Below, in pieces: positions 10,954 through 30,018 of a stretch of 64,000 nucleotides of DNA. How positions within the stretch are numbered: the stretch's first letter is position 1; each line of letters begins with the position of its first letter. Origin of the DNA: Phoenix dactylifera. Lineage: Eukaryota; Streptophyta; Magnoliopsida; Arecales; Arecaceae. The notes beneath the pieces are model-generated. The model had not been told where the DNA came from, searched no databases, and saw only the letters and a list, made by a program, of their open reading frames with translations. The stretch lies in contig NC_052394.1 of NCBI RefSeq assembly GCF_009389715.1, forward strand, positions 22,880,899 to 22,944,898, given 5' to 3'. A program made the position numbers and the translations under genes.

Positions 10954-11982
10954 TCACCGACGACCATTGATCTCGGTCCCCGACCATTGACGACAACCCA
11001 TCTGTTCAAGAAACTTGGTCAGCTGCATGTGCTTCGCTGCCCACTGCTCTGCTAATTTCTGTTCCTTAGCTTCAGCATCCCTGCCCAATCCTAGGATCTG
11101 CTCCTTGTACTCTGCTTCAATCCTCTCCAGCGCCCGCTGCTGCTCCTCCCGGAGCGCCCTGACCTTAGCCTCGATCTCCTCAATCTTCTCCCTCCTCCTG
11201 CAAGCCTTCTCCGACTCCAGCTGCAGCTCGACCCTCTTCAGCCTCCATGCTGCTTCCTTCTTGTGCGCCGCCCAAGCTCTATGCCCTTCTTCTAACTCTC
11301 TGCAGCACTCTACCAGCTCTGAGACTATCCGGCCATCAACTGAAGGAACTCCTGATACCGTGTTCTGCTGTGAACCAGCCAAGCCCAGAGTATTGTGCGC
11401 TCCTCGTTCTGTTTGAAACCAGGGTATCGATGCAGGAGGCACGGTGGAAGAAGAGAGAGTTAGAGTCACAGAAGGCGAGGACGGTCTGTGGGAGCTATTG
11501 GAGTTCGAAAGCCATGGAGGAAGTAGTGGTGTAGCCATGAGCAGTGGGGAGATCCGGCGCTCTTTAACCAGCTTCTCTGCAAAGTTCTCGAGAATGCGAT
11601 CGTATTTTCCCTGCTCCAAGGAGCTCAAAACAGGTTTGCTGCTCTCTCTTTGCTCCCTCTGCTGCTTCTCCTTGAAGACTTCCCACCACTTGCCGAGCCT
11701 CTTGGCGGTGCGGCCCGGGACCTCGGAGGCAATCTTCTTCCACTTGTTACCGTGCTTGGCCTGGAGCTTGATTACAAGGCGCTGCTCCTCCTCAGTAAGA
11801 GATCCCTTCTTGATCCCTGGCTTAAGGTAGTTCTTCCACCTCTCCAAGCAGGATTTGGCATCCCTGTGAAGCGGCACATTCATTCGCTGGGACACAAAGT
11901 TCCACTCCCGGGGTCCATACTGCCTCACGTATGCGCGCAAGATTGCGTCCTCTTCAGATCTCCAGCGCTGCCTTTCCTTCAT
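10954..11982 (-). CDS. AS1: ASYMMETRIC LEAVES1 / ROUGH SHEATH2 / PHANTASTICA MYB transcription factor
   Basis: An intact 342-residue frame with no coding intron. The N-terminus [19 protein letters not shown] opens two MYB repeats (about 1-53 and 54-106), with repeat 1 containing [10 protein letters not shown] and repeat 2 containing [20 protein letters not shown]. The middle is Ser/Pro-rich (about 145-200). The C-terminal half (about 215-335) is the family's conserved charged coiled-coil ([40 protein letters not shown]). Length is close to known AS1/RS2 proteins (about 340-370). In the family this nuclear factor works with the LOB-domain protein AS2 to repress class I KNOX genes in leaf primordia and to set leaf polarity. 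A leader intron and a TATA motif lie upstream on the same strand. No frame damage is seen. Confidence 0.95.
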   Translation of the reverse strand: MKERQRWRSEEDAILRAYVRQYGPREWNFVSQRMNVPLHRDAKSCLERWKNYLKPGIKKGSLTEEEQRLVIKLQAKHGNKWKKIASEVPGRTAKRLGKWWEVFKEKQQREQRESSKPVLSSLEQGKYDRILENFAEKLVKERRISPLLMATPLLPPWLSNSNSSHRPSSPSVTLTLSSSTVPPASIPWFQTERGAHNTLGLAGSQQNTVSGVPSVDGRIVSELVECCRELEEGHRAWAAHKKEAAWRLKRVELQLESEKACRRREKIEEIEAKVRALREEQQRALERIEAEYKEQILGLGRDAEAKEQKLAEQWAAKHMQLTKFLEQMGCRQWSGTEINGRR

Positions 11983-12026
11983 TTGCAGTGGCCTCCGCCC
12001 ATCCCCTCGAATTCCTCATAACGTAT

Positions 12027-13736
12027 CTGAAACAAAGGCAGCCAGAATATCTTGACATGATAACAGCAGCTGGTCCAAGAATCCTAATGGTTCAAAAAGA
12101 GTTTCATAGCAACAAATTATGAAGATACATAAATAACCATGAAAAAATACTAATGAAAGCTAGCAAAAAGACACATTCTGAGGCACTACCAAAGCAGGCG
12201 CAAGAATCTGGGCTGAGAAGGATTGAACACAGTATATGAATGCTTCTAGACTCTAGCATTCATCCATTACCAATAGACTCCAAATCTTCTGCACATCCAT
12301 CAAAAAATATATATAAAAAAGCATCCGAAGGACGTGGAGGAGTAGGCTTTCAGACAACCGGCGAACACTCATAACAATGACAGATAATCACAGAAGCACA
12401 TGATCATTCAGTTAGCCAAGGTGGCGAGCATCATACAAACAGTATTCAAGAATAAATCCATCAAAAATGAAACATATATCAACATCTCAGAATAGTATTC
12501 AGGAATAATCCATCTACTGAACGAAATCCTTATATAAGGCATTAAGATGGCTTCTTGTCTGTGTACACACACTCACACACACAAAAAAAAGAAAGGCAAA
12601 CCGGCAAAGATGAGACGGACGGATACATGCATCTAGAGAAGGGAAGATGACCAAAAACAAGTAGGAAAAGAATCTTAAGAGGACATGGGCTGATGATCAC
12701 CAATGCTTTTATCTGGCGTGTTACATGGTTGTGTTTATTAAGCGAAGATGAAAACGGGGATGAATTAAAATTTGCTTAGCAAGAAAGCAGCAGGCGTGCG
12801 AGGAAATGATTTTGCGAGGAAATGAGTAAACATCACCAAATGGATGTCCTAATCTACAGATATAACTGCATTAGTGTAATTGTTTTCAACAACTAGAATA
12901 AAATATATGTACGTACGTACGTACGTACGTACATGTACATATATATATTAAAAAATCAAGCAGGTAGCACAGAACACTCAAAAATGGTGCGGTATAAATT
13001 TTGACTCTCTTTTTTTCCTTCGCATTAGCTCTTATATCTGTGATCTAGAGCAAAGATTTGCAAAATTTTATATCATCATCATCAGATTAAGCTAACTTTA
13101 ACAACACAGATCATCTATAGAAAGAATTTAAGTAAATGAGGGTCTACAGGTCAACTAGGTCCATCTTGCAACCGCTAGTTTCTTGATTAAATTACGAGGA
13201 TACAATTTTTAAAATGAAGGAATAAGTAAGTCGACATGGATCCGTGGACACGTCAAAAGGCCAAAAAAAAACATGGATCCGCGGTAGATCCAACAGATTC
13301 GGAAGCAAGTTTAGTTGACAAGAAACATTATAATTGTAAATTAAATTGTCCATCCTGGAGAAACTAAAACGAGGTCTAAAACCATAGAAATGTATTTCTA
13401 CGAAGACAAGAAACCATTTGAGCCCAAGGCGCCATATCTTTCCATATAATCGTTTCAATCTCCTGACAAGATGCTAATTGCTGCAGTTAAATAAGCTCAG
13501 ATCCTATCAAAAAAAAAAAAAAACCCAGATCGTACCCTACCAAATATTATACCAACGTACTAAGTAAAAGACTAGAGAAACAGAGCAGCTAGACTTACTA
13601 CGTGCCACGTTACCTTCCTTCCGCTTGGTTAACTAAAAATAATGTTAACTTTAATTTGTAAAGATTCACAAATAAGTGATAGTTAGCCACAAGTACAACT
13701 ACAAAAAAAGAGATAGCAAGGTAAAGAGATACTTAC
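12027..13736 (-). other. Inferred 5' UTR intron of the AS1-like gene
   Basis: On the minus strand a strong donor (AGCTG|GTAAGT style; GTAAGT at 13736-13731) and an acceptor with a pyrimidine tract (tgcctttgtttcag, ending at 12027) bracket 1.7 kb. The acceptor lies 44 bases before the ATG. AS1/RS2-type genes commonly carry an intron in the leader and none in the coding part. The interior holds only microsatellites, such as (GTAC)6 at 12909-12932, and AT-rich sequence. Confidence 0.6.
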
Positions 13737-13922
13737 AGCTCAAGAAAAATGCTAGCGCCGTCTTCCTTAAAATCCAGAGGCCACCAAGAAGCAAAGGCCA
13801 AGAGTAATGAGGAGAGATGAGAAGCTTAGAGAAATGATGGAGGGAATAGTAGAGGAGAGAGAGAGAGAGAGAGAGAGGGAGGGAGAGGAGAATGGGAACA
13901 GATGAGATGGTGGGATATAAAC
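13737..13922 (-). promoter_or_regulatory. AS1-like core promoter and leader exon 1
   Basis: TTTATATC on the minus strand (13913-13922) is a good TATA box. A start about 30 bases downstream (near 13885) gives a leader beginning in a pure CT tract on the sense strand (GA run 13853-13877 on the plus strand) and ending at the donor at 13737. GA/CT tracts just after the start are common in plant promoters. The start site itself is inferred. Confidence 0.5.
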
Positions 13923-14149
13923 AGCGGGGGCCCTGGCAGCAGCGTAAAAGAAGGGCACGCGGAAGGGAAAAGACGAAGGGTTGCGGGGGCGAAAGGGGGG
14001 AGCAAGGTGGGGCCCAGTTACTTGGAAGGGAAGGGTGGAGTTTTTGCGGTCGGTCGGTGGTGATCTCAGAGGGGAATGTGCTGGCGTCATCCTCGGGAGC
14101 AGCGCGACGTTCATCAAGGCGAGAAAAATCAAAAAAAGGACATAATAAA

Positions 14150-16087
14150 GCCTTCCGTTACGTCTTTTCGCGGTACCCGACAGAGGGAAAGATCGAGAGC
14201 TGGGGAAAGCACACCATACACCATTCTTTGATGACGTGTCACATTGTAGTCACACAGTCTTAATGAGGTCCATATGGCAACAAATCGGATAATACCGAGT
14301 TATTACGTCGAGCTGATTGCTGTCCGTGAGAAGACAGCTGATGCTTAATTGCTTCGGCATTCTTACCTTAAACGGAGCGGATAGAGGACAACGGTAAACA
14401 TATTTTGATATCTTCATCTGATAACTCTCACTTCACCCCCCCCCCCCCCCCCCCAACCAAAAAAAAAAAAAAAACGGGGGAGGGGAGCATGGAACGGGGA
14501 GGTGAGAATACCGGAGGTGCATGGACCCTGGGAGTCGAGTTCGCTCGCTCTCTCCGCGCTGGCAATTAGAATGACGGATCTGCCTTGCGATATCAAGGAC
14601 ACGGCATTTTGCACAGATCTTAAAACACTACAATTTTTTAATGATCCATCTGCACAGTTTTTGAAGTAGCTGCTGCGTGATCCAACGGTATATGTCGCGA
14701 AAGATACAACTGAACCCCAATTAATGAGCGAGCAGAACGTGTACGGAGGTTAACCTCTAACGTCCGCACTTAATTAGCGCAGGGGTCTCAGAAGACGCGA
14801 GTCCGACCGATAACCAGAACAGCAAAAGCCGGTCAAGAAGCATAAAAAGCGGTCGGGTGACGGTCCCCACTTAGATCTTAACCCCAGCTGCCACGTACGC
14901 TCCTGGCTCCTTTTCTGGGGAGCGGACTTGGAATTACCGCGCTCGGGGGAAGTCGCGATCTCCGCCCCGGTACGGACGGGATCTTCGTCTCCTCTCGGCG
15001 ATAGCATCATTAGAGAGATAAGGGGAGGAGAGGCGACTGCAGTCCGTGTTTCGCGGCACAAGGAGACAACGCGATGTGGACTTGACCACCCGCCCACTCC
15101 TCTCGAGGTGTCAGCGAGTGGTAACGTCGCGGCCCTCGTTTTTTCTACCGCCTGGGTAGAAGACCGAAGTACGGCGAGGGGCGCCCATCGGTCCCCCGGT
15201 CCGCGCCCGCTCCATGCCAGCTTCCGACGCTGTCCGATGACGTGGTCCGTCTCCATTGGGACCCCGGGCCCTGTCTACTGTTTCACATGTCATAGGCCGT
15301 GGGCCCCGCGAGGGGAATCTGGCCCGTTAGGGAAGCCTGAGCAGGGTCACGGCGTCCGACTTACCTCGCTGCATCGTGTCATCGTAAAATGCTGAGAAGA
15401 AGCCACGTTACTGGGATGCGTTCACTGGTAGGGTCACGTGAAACCCATTCCGATTGTAGCGTTTCGGGTCAGGTTATGGTCCATGCTGTGGCTCTACATG
15501 GAGGCGTGGGTGGACCGCCCAAGTCTAGACTTGCTAATTGGACGGATATCCAGGATAACGATCTAGATTCGTAGGCCGGATTGAAGTATTTAATGGGTAG
15601 GTTCTAAGTTGGTCTGACCGACCGTGTCCTCCGCTGGTGAATGGTCCCGGGCCGGATCTGATTTGATCGGAGCCTCGGCGTTGAAGCCATGAGTGAAAAT
15701 ATCATGCCTGATATGATCACGTGACACTGCTTCTTTGTTTTGTTTTGTTTTCTTTTCCTTGCCGTAACAGCTACATTGTTGATTTTTTTTTTTTTTAATC
15801 TCCGAGAATAGAATCAATCTGCAGGAGTTTAATTTTCTGAAAATGAGATCATTGTGATTCAAACGGGAGGAAAGCTATGCCACTTGGGCTTCTATTAACC
15901 ATCCTGTAACGTAGGGCTAGCCAACTTATCTAATGCCCGTGGTTTGACAATTTCTTGTACTATTTTACGCACTTTTTTTTTTTTTGGGCGTCCGGGAGGA
16001 AGGGGTGGAGAAATTATTAGATGGACAGTGTACCAGTCCAATGACCACCGACCAAATATATAACCCCCTCTTGTTTTTAAACTATTA
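14150..16087. other. Intergenic, with a GC-rich island and homopolymers
   Basis: A C run (14436-14454) is followed by an A run (14459-14474). From about 14764 to 15560 the sequence is markedly GC-rich. Long overlapping frames occur on both strands (14774-15256 minus, 14928-15395 plus). Neither shows a domain, and their mutual openness is a GC effect. I call no gene. The island may be a promoter-proximal CpG-rich block or an old element. Confidence 0.4.
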
Positions 16088-16561
16088 GTACCCGTTTGCT
16101 TCGCGGAAAAAAAATTGGAGAAAAATGCGGTCAATGAAAAAATAATAAGATGCCTCTTATTTGGTTGGAGTTTTCAAAAGAGAGAGACATAAAAGTTGTA
16201 TTACCATGAAAATATAATTTCTATATTTCATGGAAAAATCTTTTCCATGAGAAACATGAGAAAGTTACTTTTCCATGATCACTCCATTTTTATTTTTTCC
16301 CAAAAAGACCCTTCAGCATTAAAGAAGCATTAAAGAGGCATTAAAAACCTAATTTTTATTAAGAGCAAAATAGGAATTATACATAACTTTCCTGGGAAAA
16401 TGGATGGCCAACCAAACATAAGCACTTTGGAAATTTGTCATTTTTCCATAATCAACCAAACATGCCAAAAGTACTTTTCTAGGCATCCTCTTCCTAGGAA
16501 TTTATTTTTCAGGAATCATATTTCTAAGAGGAAAAATGCTTCTCACGAACCAAACGAGCCC
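16088..16561. mobile_element. PIF/Harbinger (Tourist-like) MITE
   Basis: The left end GTACCCGTTTGCTTCGCGG and the right end, read inverted as GGGCTCGTTTGGTTCGTGAG, form imperfect terminal inverted repeats. Both are directly flanked by TTA (16085-16087 and 16562-16564), the target duplication expected for PIF/Harbinger insertions. The 474-bp AT-rich interior contains repeated ttttccatga/catgga motifs and no coding frame, so it is non-autonomous. Confidence 0.7.
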
Positions 16562-16779
16562 TTAGGAATCTAAACAAGGATGGGCATCCTGTTATCCACC
16601 ATATATGTGCCTTAAGATTTAGATCTGATGTCCATTGAATCTAGTCCATCTACCAATCCCACGAAGAGAGGTTCATGGGGAGAATATTGGCTATCCACTC
16701 ATCCTCACCTTTTCTAACCTTTTTCGCCTTAGGATTGACCGAGGTGAAATGACCATCACCTATCAATTGTGGATAGCTG

Positions 16780-17092
16780 TCCCATGTGGTTAAGGCATGG
16801 TTAGTTATTATCAAGCGGTTATAATACTACCCAATAAACTAGACAACGGACACTGCTCTTGTCCTATATATAAATATAGCAAGGGGACCCTCAGATAAGC
16901 AATGCTATCCTCCTCTACATTCATTCTATCTTTTGTACTAGATCTCTGACTTAAGCATCGATCGTTTCCGTCGAAAGTTTTTCGATAAATGAACTTTTTT
17001 TTCCGATCAATCTTGCCTTCCTCCTCGATTTCAACTAACATTGCCGTATGTTAGTTTCGGTGGGCCTTCGTGTACCAAAGTCCGGCTAAACT
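16780..17092 (+). mobile_element. Probable LTR fragment (promoter/R region)
   Basis: CTATATATAAATATAG at 16864-16879 is a strong TATA element. About 70 bases later comes gatctctgacttaagcatcg, a phrase very like the conserved R-U5 start (ctgacttgagcgtcgg) of many monocot Gypsy-type LTRs. A pyrimidine-rich stretch follows. No partner LTR or polymerase frame was found nearby, so this may be a solo or degraded LTR. Confidence 0.4.
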
Positions 17093-17248
17093 ATGGATCC
17101 CAATGGCAGCTTTAGGCAATATTTAGATGCGCAGCAGCGCCTAAACTATGAAAATGAGCACAATGAGCATTTGAATTTTGCCACCATTTGGAATCAAAGG
17201 GGCCTCATTTTGCAAGCAAAGGGGACAACATCTTTTGCTGTTTGAGCT
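17093..17248 (+). CDS. Short unrecognised ORF after the LTR-like region
   Basis: A frame beginning MDPNGSFRQYLDAQQRLNY starts just after the LTR-like segment and stops after about 50 codons. A second short frame at 17528-17740 begins MGPEGKNPRPKNSDSDGDV. Both look like residues of a mobile-element protein, but I cannot name a family. They may be broken parts of one frame. Low confidence as genes. Confidence 0.2.
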
Positions 17249-17740
17249 TCCCCTTGCCGTTTTAAATGGGTTGCATGCGCATACAATTCTTCCTCTCACG
17301 AGGAAATGTGGAAAAAAACGAAGATAAGTGACGATTGTTAATAGAAAGTGATAGCTCATGATCTCCAAGTTGTTCCTGAACAAGGTATTGACGATCTCTA
17401 GTTGTGCAAATATCTCTACATGACTAGATGTCAACATAAATAACCATCTAATTATGATATCTTGTAACAGTTACCGGTGTAACAAGTTTTGCAACCCCTT
17501 TCGTACGATGGAATTGGCAAGTAGTTTATGGGACCAGAAGGCAAAAACCCACGCCCAAAAAACTCAGATAGTGACGGCGATGTACGACTTATTCGTCGTT
17601 CCATGGCTAATCAAATGTTTACCATGGCGCCCAAACCTCAGATTACCCGCCACATCAATGATTCAATGAAGCATTCGCCAGGTTTGCATGGAATACCTTT
17701 AAATACTATATTTGGAAATAATAGTGTTTCTTTCTTCTAG

Positions 17741-19551
17741 TAATTCCTTGATTCGAACGCTTGTAATTTATGGTCAGGAAATGCATATGGACATGACAAC
17801 CAACATTCAAATCAGGAAAAAAAAAAGCATCACGTACTGCTCGAGAGTGCCGCCAAAAGTGAAATATTTTTATAATGGTTATAGCCACAAAAAAATAAAA
17901 GCCACGTTATTATCTCTGATAGAATTGACATTGTTTATTAAATAATAATGCATTGAGCGATAATTTTCGTGCGGGTGTATCTCAAAATATATGCATGTTA
18001 GTGCCTCAATTCTTATTTTGACTTAATGTAAATCTTCAGTTCTATTGATCTGTGACCAACTTAGTTGTGCCTCTAATGTTTCAAGATTGCTAATTCTTAA
18101 GTTGTACGGGCTAAGATTACACGGCCATGGGATGCATGTTAATGCCTCTTGCTTGCAAACAAACAGCACTCTTCCTGCTATGTTTATGAGGATATTTGTT
18201 TTTTTTTTTTCTGTCCAGGATAAACGAACCATAAAAACTCTAAAAAGGAAAGGATCTTAGACTTCAGAACGAGCTCCACTTAGCATTGTCATAATGAGCA
18301 ATGCCATGAAGTTACTAAGGAAGAATATTTCTATCTGAAGGCAAGATACTGTTCACATAATGTTCTTATGGTAAATAAAATCATCTCTAGGTTGTTATCT
18401 ATAATAACATTGAGAAAAATGTTCAGTACACAAAAAATAATTCCATGCATGTTGATGTATGTCCATCTGGGTAGAAAGAGACTTTAAGATGGAAACATAT
18501 TGGTCAAGATTGGGCAGCTGGAAATGAAGGTCTCGGAGGGTTCGATTTTCGAGAGAAAATATCTGAAAAAAGAAAGTTTCTTCACCAATATATTAGGATC
18601 TTCTTCAAGAAAGTATGTTACAATCATACCTCCTTATGCTATTTCGAGTTCCATCACTGATGATGGACAAAAGATAATAGCAAGAGTAGGCTATGCATAA
18701 GGTTGCATCAAGGAATCCTGTTATGTCAAGATAAGCATTTAATCTATATTTCCTTGAGATGATTTCTCTTCACAAGGTCCAGTGAACCACGGCTCGTTCA
18801 TTCAGACAATTTTGACATTTAAGTGAAATAGGTGTACAAAAATGGCAATAAAACAGTTAATTGGTTCTCTAGACAAGGACTTACCAATCACATAATCACA
18901 TTTCTACATTTTGGGCGAGTAGTCAATCACAATAGTTGGAGAGAACTGCAACTTCGATGTTAGTTTTGTCTTCTTTGATAGAGTTATCGCTAATATCTTG
19001 ACTCAGGCCCTGGCTTTATCAGGGGGAGGGAGAAGGAAAGAAAAAAGAAAAAAGAAAAAAAAAAAAAAAGGAGAAAAAGGAATAAAAAACACAGGCTAAA
19101 GAACCAACTAAGCTCTCTTGTTGGCAGAAAACGGGGCCTACAGGCCTACTCGAACTTGGGCTCTCTTTTTGACGTACGAAGGCTTTACGTAGACCCAAAA
19201 CATTGGGCCGGGCTTGGACGGTTCCCGGTCTGCTTGCCTGGCCTTGGGTCCGAAGAGGCGTTCGCTGTGCTCGAGAAACAGCCAGCCGAATTTCACAAAA
19301 CCGGGGCAACAACAAGCCGAACCCGCTTCCACCGCGCCCACGATGTACACGCGCCCATGGGTTCGCGATCCACCGGATTTAATCTCTATCATCCCAAAAA
19401 AAATCGAACGGCGGAGATCAGATCTCTGTTCCCGATCTAATCCCCTCCCCCATCTTTTCCAGGCCACTCGTCCTCGGATATACCTTCTCCAACCTTTTGT
19501 TCTAAACCCAACCCAAAATCCCATCACCGAGTCTCCGAGTTTCGAACAAAT
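17741..19551. other. Intergenic and TPI upstream region
   Basis: No recognised gene. A frame at 18500-18700 (+) shows no domain. There are purine-rich A runs at 19044-19080. From about 19140 the sequence becomes GC-richer and should include the TPI promoter and leader. I see no clear TATA box, which fits a housekeeping gene. Long minus-strand frames here overlap the leader and are not credible. Confidence 0.4.
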
Positions 19552-27231
<7,680 letters not shown>

Positions 27232-27984
27232 AAGAAGTTGTACTCTTTCTAATCAGGGTAAACTTTGTCATATTGCTTTAAGAACATATGAGTTCCGAAT
27301 GTCATCTTGACTTTTGTAGTATCCTACCTGAAACATGATGTGAGACAGTTTCACAAGGCTGGAAGTATGAATAAAATCTGTTGTAATTTACAAATATAAG
27401 TTTAAATATACCGCACTGACAGGGAAAGAGGTTCTCTGGATTTGCTTTTTTGAAAAAAAAATTGCGAGACACCCAATCTTGCACCTTGGCGCTTACAACA
27501 AAGCCATGAACTTGACTATGTCGCAAATATTATCACAATAGATGCTTCTCTTCAGCAAAAAATCTGCAGCGACTATGGAAAGGGTGATAATATATTTCTC
27601 TGAAGGTCGAGTCTGAAATTGGGGGAACAGCGTGGTGAAGGCATCCGTTCATGTAACCATCGCATCAAAGGTGATGTGTATCTATAGTCATATCAGTGAA
27701 CGATTATTGAATCTGTTGTCATATCACGTACTTGGCTATGGAAGATGATGCGCCATTTCTTGTGCCTCCCGGTGGATGTGGACCTGAGGGATGCATTCAA
27801 CATTATCGGGATCTTTTTCGACAGCGAAAAAGATACGTCGCCATACTCGGGATCCAGATTTATCTTAACATGTGAAATCTAGTTCTGTCTGACCAGAAAT
27901 TTCAGATCCGTCCAGCCGCTTCAGCTTCTATATCCATGCGAAAATATTCAGAATATTTGTGTTGTAAAAATAAAAAAAAAAAGG

Positions 27985-28130
27985 CTCGGGTGGGAAACCA
28001 GAATTCCAGCTTGCAGGGGTTAAGAGATTGGCTGCTATATTCGCCATATAATCAGCTGCTTGTTTTGCTTCAGGATAAAAACGGTTCCAGGAGAAATCAA
28101 ATAGAGCAGGGGAAGCAACTATAAACTTAA
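27985..28130 (-). mobile_element. LINE RNase H tail remnant
   Basis: The minus-strand frame contains RFYPEAKQAADYMANIAANL. This resembles the vYREaNqaADylAnla signature near the end of the RNase H-like domain of plant LINEs. Little else of the element survives, and a poly-A-like run borders it. Low to moderate confidence. Confidence 0.4.
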
Positions 28131-29583
28131 AATTATACAGAAGGGGATCATGAACCCGTGCCACTAACTGTCGAGGGTCCCCTTCCAAAGACCGCCGTGT
28201 TTGCATGCAAACCCATGACTGCACCCCTTTTTTTTTTTTTAATTACATTCGGGTGATTTAAATTAAACAAAAAAAGAATTGCATAGAGTAGATCCTGTAG
28301 TATGGTTTGCTATGTACAATACCATCCAATTGGTGGCATTACTCTCCAACAATTCTATAGAAATGGATGAATCCCACCCTCAGTAGAAGGCAAATCTGTA
28401 AGCCATCTGATAAATATTATAGAATCATCCTCTAAATAAATATGTGAAGCCCATAATGTATATACAGTATAATTCAGTCCCCTTCATGTTGTCCGTGATT
28501 CTCACCATTTTTCGTATAATGTATATACACTGCCATTAAAATTAATTTTATAGGAACGGAGGGTTTTAAAGAAAAAAATATTATTTAAACCGCAAAAGAA
28601 GAGTCATAATTGTTTCTGCTGTCCGCAGATTTGAACTCCTCATGAATCATCATTACTCATGCAACTGGTGTCCTCCACTGCCGTTGGGCTCTTCCTCCAC
28701 GAGGCTTCTTTCAAAAAAATAATAAAAAAGGAGACTCTTCTTCTTCTTCCACGAGGTTACGTAGAAGCATAAAACACAAAAAAAGCCTTGGTGAAGGGGC
28801 GAACAAATCCACCACAATTAGCTTTCCCAGATTCCAGCTTTCCATCTGGATGGATATCCACAATTAGCAATCCAAAAGGTAGGAATTAGGATGCCGAAAA
28901 GTTTTTGTCCCCGCCCAAGGGAGCACTCGAAAAGGGCCCTCCCTCCCATTTCTCCATTGTTTCCACGCATATGCCCCCTTCTTTCCAATGACAAGATGGC
29001 CCCGGCAACCGGCATCCTCCCAAGGACTTTTCGTAGCTCGGTGGGCCCCGTAGTTACACACGTGAGTCCTCTCCAGCGTGGAAAAAATTGGTGAAGCTGC
29101 TCGTCGTCAAGTTTGTCGTCTTCTTCGAGAAAACGTTGGGTGCCGCCCACCGTTGGTCGGCGGCAAGCCCACGCCTTCACACCGCTCCATGTCCGGGATC
29201 CCCGTTCCCACCGGATCCATCACGTCAACACGACGCACTAATCCACGAGATCGCAGCCGTACATTCCCTCCAAATCTGACATCACGAGACACGCTATCCA
29301 CGTTGACGCCAAGCCAGCGCAACGAGGTTCGCACACGAGCCATCAATCATCCATCATATCGAAATCCAACGGCCAGCACACCACAGGGCCGTATCTGGAA
29401 CGCTGAACAGTTCCATGAATATCGAATCCGATATACTCACGCCCAATTTGCTCTATTTCTCTACCGGCCACGAGAGCAGTACGACCGTAGAATTAGAGGA
29501 GTCAATGTCTCATCTGGATGGGCGGTCGGGCACTTTAGCAGGGCAAGCGCCCGCCATTAATTTCCCCTCATCTTCCCTAAACC

Positions 29584-29588
<5 letters not shown>

Positions 29589-29620
<32 letters not shown>
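29589..29620. repeat. (CT)16 microsatellite upstream of the kinase gene
   Basis: A perfect CT dinucleotide tract about 400 bases before the kinase start codon, probably in its leader or promoter. Pyrimidine tracts at this place are common in plant 5' regions. Confidence 0.85.
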
Positions 29621-29623
<3 letters not shown>

Positions 29624-30018
29624 GACTCGAGGATCTCGAGGAAGGGCGAAGCCGTAGCTTCGACCTGGCTCGCCCGCGCTTCTCTTTCTCTTGGATTCTA
29701 GCTGGTTCACTTTGATCTTTTTTCTGAAGATAGGATCGGAATCGGTTCTCTTTCTTGATTCGGAGGGCACGTTTCTTAGATTTGGCGACTGGAGATCTGT
29801 ACGGCGAGGCAGATCTCGCGTGTGGTCGGCGTCGCCTTTTCCCACTCGTATTCTTGTGTGTTGAGGTTTAAAGGGCGTCGAATTGGGGGTGGGTGGGTGG
29901 TCGGGGATTGTTGCAGTTTGGGGAAGAACGTCTGGTGGCCGGATCCGGTGGTATTGGTTGCGGATCTGGCGGCGGACTCCTCTCGTTTGGTTGCGCATCT
30001 TTGTTCAGGTTCTTGTTG

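Larger units (their letters stand above)
27400..30018. other. Intergenic between TPI and the kinase gene, and kinase leader
   Basis: Apart from the LINE remnant near 28 kb I find no gene. A 44-codon frame starting at 27739 is not recognised. From about 28860 the sequence becomes GC-rich and carries several long overlapping frames on both strands, none with a domain. This is likely promoter and leader of the kinase gene. A (CT)16 tract lies at 29589-29620. Confidence 0.4.

Noticed and set aside
11015-12021. Several plus-strand frames over the AS1-like gene
   Set aside because: They are shadows of the intact minus-strand MYB frame and have no domain.
14774-15395. Long opposed frames in the GC island
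   Set aside because: Neither has a recognisable motif; openness on both strands is a composition effect.
29078-29998. Overlapping 160-codon frames on both strands before the kinase gene
   Set aside because: No domain, opposed openness in GC-rich DNA, and a position fitting promoter and leader.
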